Program-made: the position numbers and the translations under genes
Origin: an uncultured Bacillaceae bacterium
Lineage (GTDB): Bacteria > Bacillota > Bacilli > Bacillales > Caldibacillaceae
Reading direction: 5' to 3'
Assembly (NCBI GenBank): GCA_937934645.1
Contig: CALGYZ010000030.1
Coordinates: 1-18,567 of the forward strand
Length of the DNA stretch: 18,567 nucleotides
Part shown: in pieces, positions 15,638-18,567 of the stretch
Layout of the letters: each line of letters begins with the position of its first letter
How positions within the stretch are numbered: the stretch's first letter is position 1
Notes under the pieces: model-generated
Told to the model about the DNA's origin: nothing
The model's database searches: none
What the model saw: only the letters and a program-made list of their open reading frames with translations

Positions 15638-16591
15638 TTGAGTAAAAAAGAAAAATTGGTATGCATTGTAGGACCTACTGCAACAGGAAAAACTCGCTTA
15701 AGCATTGACCTGGCCAAAAAGTTGAACGGGGAAATTATCAGCGGAGATTCGATGCAAGTTTACCGCGGTATGGACATCGGCACTGCCAAAGTAACGAAAG
15801 AGGAAATGTCCGGAATTCCCCACCATCTGATTAACATTAAAGACCCGGAAGAGTCTTTTTCAGTTTTTGAATTTCAACAGCTTGTCCGGGGAAAAATTTC
15901 CGAAATAACAAATCGGAACCGCTTGCCGATGATCGTCGGTGGGACCGGACTTTATATTCAGGCCGTAATATATGATTACCGGTTTTCCCATGAAGCAAGG
16001 TCCGAACATATAAGGAGAAAAATTGAGCAAAGACTGTTACAAGAAGGGGGCGACACTTTATACAACGAACTTAAGGAAATTGATCCAGAAACCGCCGGAA
16101 AAATTCATCCGAATAATGAGCGGAGAATTATCCGTGCACTTGAGGTATATTATACAACGGGAAAGACGATGACTGAGATTAGACGGCAACAAGAAAACAA
16201 GCTGCTTTATGATGCAGTCTTAATCGGCCTGACAATGGAGCGGCAAAAACTTTATGAAAGAATTGATCAACGTGTAGATCAAATGATGGAGAAAGGGTTG
16301 CTTCAGGAAGCGAAAATGTTGTATGAACAGGGGTTGAGAAATCATACATCCACCCAGGCCATTGGCTACAAGGAGTTATTTGACTATTTTGACGGAAAGA
16401 TCAGCTTGGATGAAGCCGTCGGCCAAATTAAAAGAAATACAAGACGCTTCGCCAAAAGACAACTGACATGGTTCCGAAATAAAATGGACGTTACTTGGTT
16501 CGATATGACGGATCCGCTCGTGTACAGGGAAAATTTAAGAAAAATTTCCGAATATGTTGCAGGAAAGCTAAATCTTAAATCGAATACATAA
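15638..16591 (+). CDS. miaA: MiaA, tRNA dimethylallyltransferase
   Basis: The 317-residue product transfers a dimethylallyl group to N6 of A37 in tRNAs, giving the i6A that MiaB then methylthiolates. The P-loop G12-PTATGKT, the D37 region (GDSMQVYRGMDIGTAK), the GGTGLY substrate-binding loop and the tRNA-binding IHPNNERRIIRALE and QAIGYKEL segments are all present. The start must be a TTG: two occur in tandem (15635 and 15638) after AGAGTGAGG, and no ATG exists before the P-loop. I chose the second because the ribosome binding site would otherwise touch the start codon. hfq follows 30 bases downstream in the same transcript, as in B. subtilis and in many other bacteria. Confidence 0.96.
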   Translation: MSKKEKLVCIVGPTATGKTRLSIDLAKKLNGEIISGDSMQVYRGMDIGTAKVTKEEMSGIPHHLINIKDPEESFSVFEFQQLVRGKISEITNRNRLPMIVGGTGLYIQAVIYDYRFSHEARSEHIRRKIEQRLLQEGGDTLYNELKEIDPETAGKIHPNNERRIIRALEVYYTTGKTMTEIRRQQENKLLYDAVLIGLTMERQKLYERIDQRVDQMMEKGLLQEAKMLYEQGLRNHTSTQAIGYKELFDYFDGKISLDEAVGQIKRNTRRFAKRQLTWFRNKMDVTWFDMTDPLVYRENLRKISEYVAGKLNLKSNT

Positions 16592-16621
16592 AATTAAGAG
16601 ATAAATGAGGAGGACACAAAG

Positions 16622-16846
16622 ATGAAACAATCGATTAATATTCAAGACCAATTTTTAAATCAATTGCGCAAAGAAAATATTTTAGTTACTGTATACTTGA
16701 CAAACGGCTTCCAAATCCGCGGGTTAATCAAAGGATTTGATAATTTTACAGTTTTATTTGAAACCGACGGAAAACAGCAACTTGTATTTAAACATGCGAT
16801 TTCGACCTTTGCCCCGGTTCGTAATGTGCAAATCGAATTGGAATAA
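16622..16846 (+). CDS. hfq: Hfq RNA-binding protein
   Basis: The 74-residue Sm-like protein matches B. subtilis Hfq throughout (INIQDQFLNQLRKEN, then NGFQIRGLIKGFDNFTVL). It forms a hexameric ring that binds small RNAs and A-rich messages. The Sm1 region spans about residues 9-45 and Sm2 about 50-65. The Sm2 signature is FKHAIS (F56-K57-H58) where nearly all Hfq proteins have YKHA, so the Tyr to Phe change is notable. There is no extended C-terminal tail, as is normal for Gram-positive Hfq. A strong GAGGAGG ribosome binding site precedes the ATG, and a perfect 12-bp terminator follows. Confidence 0.98.
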   Translation: MKQSINIQDQFLNQLRKENILVTVYLTNGFQIRGLIKGFDNFTVLFETDGKQQLVFKHAISTFAPVRNVQIELE

Positions 16847-16866
16847 CGGATGGAGTGTAATAAAAG

Positions 16867-16901
16867 GAAGTGTAGTTCAATCGGAACTACACTTCTTTTT
16901 T
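16867..16901 (+). terminator. terminator after hfq
   Basis: GAAGTGTAGTTC (16867-16878) pairs perfectly with 16884-16895 across a five-base loop, followed by six T residues. It ends the miaA-hfq transcript. Confidence 0.95.
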
Positions 16902-17109
16902 GTCCGGATTGAAAGTCATCAAAAGTAAATGATCCGGGTAATACTTGTTTTAGCGTTGAAATACATATATTTTAAGACCGGTTTTTTCGAAAAAACAGTG
17001 GTTTAATATTTCTCGGGTAAGCGCAGGTTTTGACAATTTTTTACGTTTTAAGCAAATTATCGGGTCTAAATTGATTATTGTTTGTTATAGACTAACCGTT
17101 TGGGCGGAT
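16902..17109. other. gene-less stretch between hfq and spoVK
   Basis: About 200 bases lie between the hfq terminator and the spoVK promoter candidate with no credible coding region, tRNA or terminator. B. subtilis has ymzC, ymzA, nrdI-nrdE-nrdF, ymaB and cwlC in this interval; no remnant of them is visible. It holds the palindrome at 16981-16996 and a lone TTGACA at 17030-17035 that has no matching -10 box. Confidence 0.6.
16981..16996. repeat. perfect 16-bp palindrome upstream of spoVK
   Basis: GTTTTTTCGAAAAAAC is perfectly self-complementary, centred on TTCGAA. It lies about 85 bases after the hfq terminator and 170 bases before spoVK. It could be an operator or a structural site; no regulator can be named. 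Confidence 0.5.
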
Positions 17110-17140
17110 GTCACCTTTTTTCCTTCCGTGCGTATACTGT
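17110..17140 (+). promoter_or_regulatory. possible sigma-E-like promoter of spoVK
   Basis: GTCACCTT (17110-17117) and TATACTGT (17133-17140) are 15 bases apart. This is a partial match to the sigma-E pattern (kTCATATT, 13-15 bases, CATACAnT). A start near 17147 fits the ribosome binding site at 17153-17158. Mother-cell expression of spoVK is established in B. subtilis. Confidence 0.35.
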
Positions 17141-17164
17141 TGTATGGATTGTGAGGTGAACGGA

Positions 17165-18115
17165 GTGGATCAGCCGATCCGGGTAAAAAACAAAGGACAA
17201 ATTAGTATTACGCTTAACCGGAATGTGAAAACCGAGCCATTGGAATATAATAGAACAGAACAGCTGAAGGACGTCCGGAAAGAATATGAATTGCTCAAAG
17301 AAATTGAAGAAGAAATGCAAGACTTGGTCGGCCTAGATGAAGTAAAGAAAATTATCAAAGAAATCTATGCGTGGATCATTGTGAATAAAAAAAGGGAAGA
17401 AATCGGATTGAAGGCAGGAAAGCAGGTTCTGCACATGATGTTTAAAGGCAATCCGGGAACAGGAAAAACCACTGTTGCCCGGTTGATCGGAAAATTATTC
17501 CGTAAGGCGGATATATTATCAAAAGGTCATTTAATTGAATGTGAACGCGCCGATCTGGTCGGTGAATACATTGGACATACTGCGCAAAAAACAAGGGATT
17601 TAATAAAAAAAGCAATAGGCGGAATTTTATTTATCGATGAAGCTTATTCCCTCGGCCGCGGAGGTGAAAAAGATTTCGGCAAGGAAGCCATCGATACCCT
17701 TGTAAAACATATGGAAGATAAACAACATGATTTTATTCTTATTTTAGCCGGTTATTCCAGAGAAATGGAATATTTTTTATCGTTAAATCCGGGTCTGGAA
17801 TCCCGTTTTCCCATTATTATAGAATTTCCGGATTACACCGTGGACCAGTTACTGGAAATCGGAAAAAAGATAGTGAAAGAAAAGGAATATGTATTGAGTT
17901 ATGAGGCTGAGAGAAAGCTGCGTGAGCATCTATTAATGGTTAAATCCGCGGTTAACGCCAACCGGTTTTCCAACGGGCGGTATATACGGAATATCATTGA
18001 AAAATCAATACGGACGCAGGCAATGCGCATATTGTTGAACAATCAATTTGACAGAAATGAATTAATGACGATTCGCAGCCAGGATTTGGTTTTTCCGGAC
18101 AGCTCGTTCAAATAA
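17165..18115 (+). CDS. spoVK: SpoVK, stage V sporulation AAA+ ATPase
   Basis: The product is 316 residues from a GTG at 17165, close to the 322 of B. subtilis. GAGGTG at 17153-17158 stands six bases before that GTG. The in-frame ATG at 17144 would overlap the predicted transcription start and has no ribosome binding site. The protein is a CbxX/CfxQ-type AAA+ ATPase of the mother cell needed for spore maturation. Walker A is G95-NPGTGKT, Walker B is I157-D158-E159 in GILFIDEAYSLGRGG, and LNPGLESRFP holds the sensor/arginine-finger region. The segment around VGEYIGHTAQKTRDLIKKA is almost identical to the B. subtilis protein as I recall it. The first 45 residues diverge. It is monocistronic, with a terminator just after. 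Confidence 0.96.
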   Translation: MDQPIRVKNKGQISITLNRNVKTEPLEYNRTEQLKDVRKEYELLKEIEEEMQDLVGLDEVKKIIKEIYAWIIVNKKREEIGLKAGKQVLHMMFKGNPGTGKTTVARLIGKLFRKADILSKGHLIECERADLVGEYIGHTAQKTRDLIKKAIGGILFIDEAYSLGRGGEKDFGKEAIDTLVKHMEDKQHDFILILAGYSREMEYFLSLNPGLESRFPIIIEFPDYTVDQLLEIGKKIVKEKEYVLSYEAERKLREHLLMVKSAVNANRFSNGRYIRNIIEKSIRTQAMRILLNNQFDRNELMTIRSQDLVFPDSSFK

Positions 18116-18124
18116 GCAGTGTGT

Positions 18125-18157
18125 GAACCGGAAAATTTATAAAGCCGGTTCTTTTTT
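18125..18157 (+). terminator. terminator after spoVK
   Basis: GAACCGG (18125-18131) pairs with CCGGTTC (18145-18151), followed by six T residues. The T-run touches the -35 box of the next promoter. Confidence 0.9.
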
Positions 18158-18158
18158 G

Positions 18159-18187
18159 TTGACGTACTTGCACATTTATTTTATTAT
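18159..18187 (+). promoter_or_regulatory. sigma-A promoter of the glutaredoxin gene
   Basis: TTGACG (18159-18164) and TATTAT (18182-18187) are separated by exactly 17 bases. The spacing and placement about 50 bases before the gene make this a confident promoter. The -10 box overlaps the operator at 18185-18202. Confidence 0.7.
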
Positions 18188-18202
18188 ACCCATAGGGGTA
18201 TA
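18185..18202. promoter_or_regulatory. CsoR/CstR-type operator over the glutaredoxin promoter
   Basis: TATACCCATAGGGGTATA is a perfect 7-4-7 inverted repeat (TATACCC, ATAG, GGGTATA). The paired C/G tracts flanked by TA match the operators of the CsoR/RcnR (DUF156) repressor family, which includes the Cu(I) sensor CsoR and the persulfide sensor CstR. It covers the end of the -10 box and the transcription start, the classical place for repression. Which sensor binds cannot be read from the site. Confidence 0.65.
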
Positions 18203-18235
18203 TGGAAGAGCAAAATCAAATAGGAGGTTATTGAA

Positions 18236-18466
18236 ATGAATGAGATCACACTATATACAAGTTCAACATGTCCTTATTGTGTAATGGCAAGAAACTTTTT
18301 GCAATCACAAGGTCTTGAGTTTAAGGAAATTAATATTGAAAATGATCCTTTAGCTGCCCAAGAACTTGTAAAAGCAACAGGACAGTTTGGTGTCCCGCAA
18401 ATCAATGTTAACGGAAAATGGATTGTCGGCTTTAATCCCGGTGCTATCTTGCAATACGTAAAATAA
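18236..18466 (+). CDS. glutaredoxin-like protein, YruB type
   Basis: The 76-residue thioredoxin-fold protein has the dithiol active site C12-P-Y-C15 near the N-terminus, the cis-proline G52-V-P54, and a C-terminal IVGFNPGAILQYV helix. This last element resembles the GF-(D/N)-P ending of the small YruB-type glutaredoxin-like family (TIGR02196). It probably exchanges disulfides, glutathione-like thiols or persulfides in the cytosol. NrdH-redoxin is the main alternative: spoVK adjoins the nrd genes in B. subtilis, but the NrdH-type WSGFRP motif is absent. A TAGGAGG ribosome binding site precedes the ATG. The gene is monocistronic. Its promoter is overlaid by a CsoR/CstR-type operator, so control by copper or reactive sulfur is likely. 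Confidence 0.9.
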   Translation: MNEITLYTSSTCPYCVMARNFLQSQGLEFKEINIENDPLAAQELVKATGQFGVPQINVNGKWIVGFNPGAILQYVK

Positions 18467-18486
18467 TAATAATCGTTTAAGCCACT

Positions 18487-18519
18487 GGAAGTAATGATTT
18501 GATCATTACTTCCTTTTTT
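18487..18519 (+). terminator. terminator after the glutaredoxin gene
   Basis: GGAAGTAATGAT (18487-18498) pairs perfectly with 18502-18513 across a three-base loop, followed by six T residues. Confidence 0.95.
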
Positions 18520-18567
18520 ATTTCACTATCGTTAAAAATTTTTACAGATTTGCAGGAAAAGAAAATC

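Noticed and set aside
17108..17164. Upstream in-frame start positions for SpoVK
   Set aside because: They overlap the promoter candidate and lack ribosome binding sites; the GTG at 17165 is ideally spaced after GAGGTG.
1..18567. CRISPR, transposon, phage, tRNA or rRNA content
   Set aside because: No spaced repeat array, transposase motif, terminal inverted repeats or cloverleaf-like sequence was found.

Overview
This window is core chromosome of an AT-rich, endospore-forming Firmicute of the family Bacillaceae. The gene run ymdB - spoVS - [insert] - miaB - ricA(ymcA) - [insert] - cotE - [insert] - mutS - mutL - miaA - hfq - spoVK - glutaredoxin follows the Bacillus subtilis ymdB-to-spoVK backbone. 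The sporulation genes spoVS, cotE and spoVK make endospore formation almost certain. The genus cannot be fixed from the sequence alone; the moderate-to-low G+C and heavy use of CCGG-containing codons are compatible with several Bacillus-like genera.

Layout. 1-1390 (+): ymdB phosphodiesterase, then the stage V sporulation gene spoVS, ending in a clear terminator. 1414-4919 (-): an inserted convergent operon of an OmpR-type response regulator, its histidine kinase and two membrane-anchored or secreted PepSY-domain proteins, resembling B. subtilis ykoGHIJ. B. subtilis carries tdh-kbl at this point. 5006-7144 (+): miaB and ricA with a good sigma-A promoter and a 14-bp terminator. 7162-8597 (+): a membrane-anchored metallophosphoesterase and the spore-coat morphogen cotE. 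8732-10501 (+): a stand-alone SLC13/DASS-type anion:Na+ symporter gene with its own promoter and terminator. 10578-15387 (+): mutS-mutL mismatch repair. 15534-16901 (+): miaA-hfq. 17110-18157 (+): spoVK. 18159-18519 (+): a monocistronic glutaredoxin-like gene.

How the genes work together. MiaA and MiaB are consecutive enzymes making ms2i6A37 in tRNA. MutS and MutL form the mismatch-repair core, and both carry recognisable beta-clamp-binding motifs. RicA belongs to the RicA-RicF-RicT complex that affects Spo0A activation and RNase Y processing. YmdB and SpoVS also act on biofilm and sporulation decisions, so this stretch has a developmental theme.

The best leads are a CsoR/CstR-type operator (TATACCC-N4-GGGTATA) lying exactly over the promoter of the terminal glutaredoxin gene; a RicA with no cysteine, although the B. 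subtilis protein is thought to supply an Fe-S ligand; and the two-component/PepSY operon inserted in reverse orientation between spoVS and miaB. I see no CRISPR array, transposase, phage gene, rRNA or tRNA. I do not see a wholly unprecedented system here.
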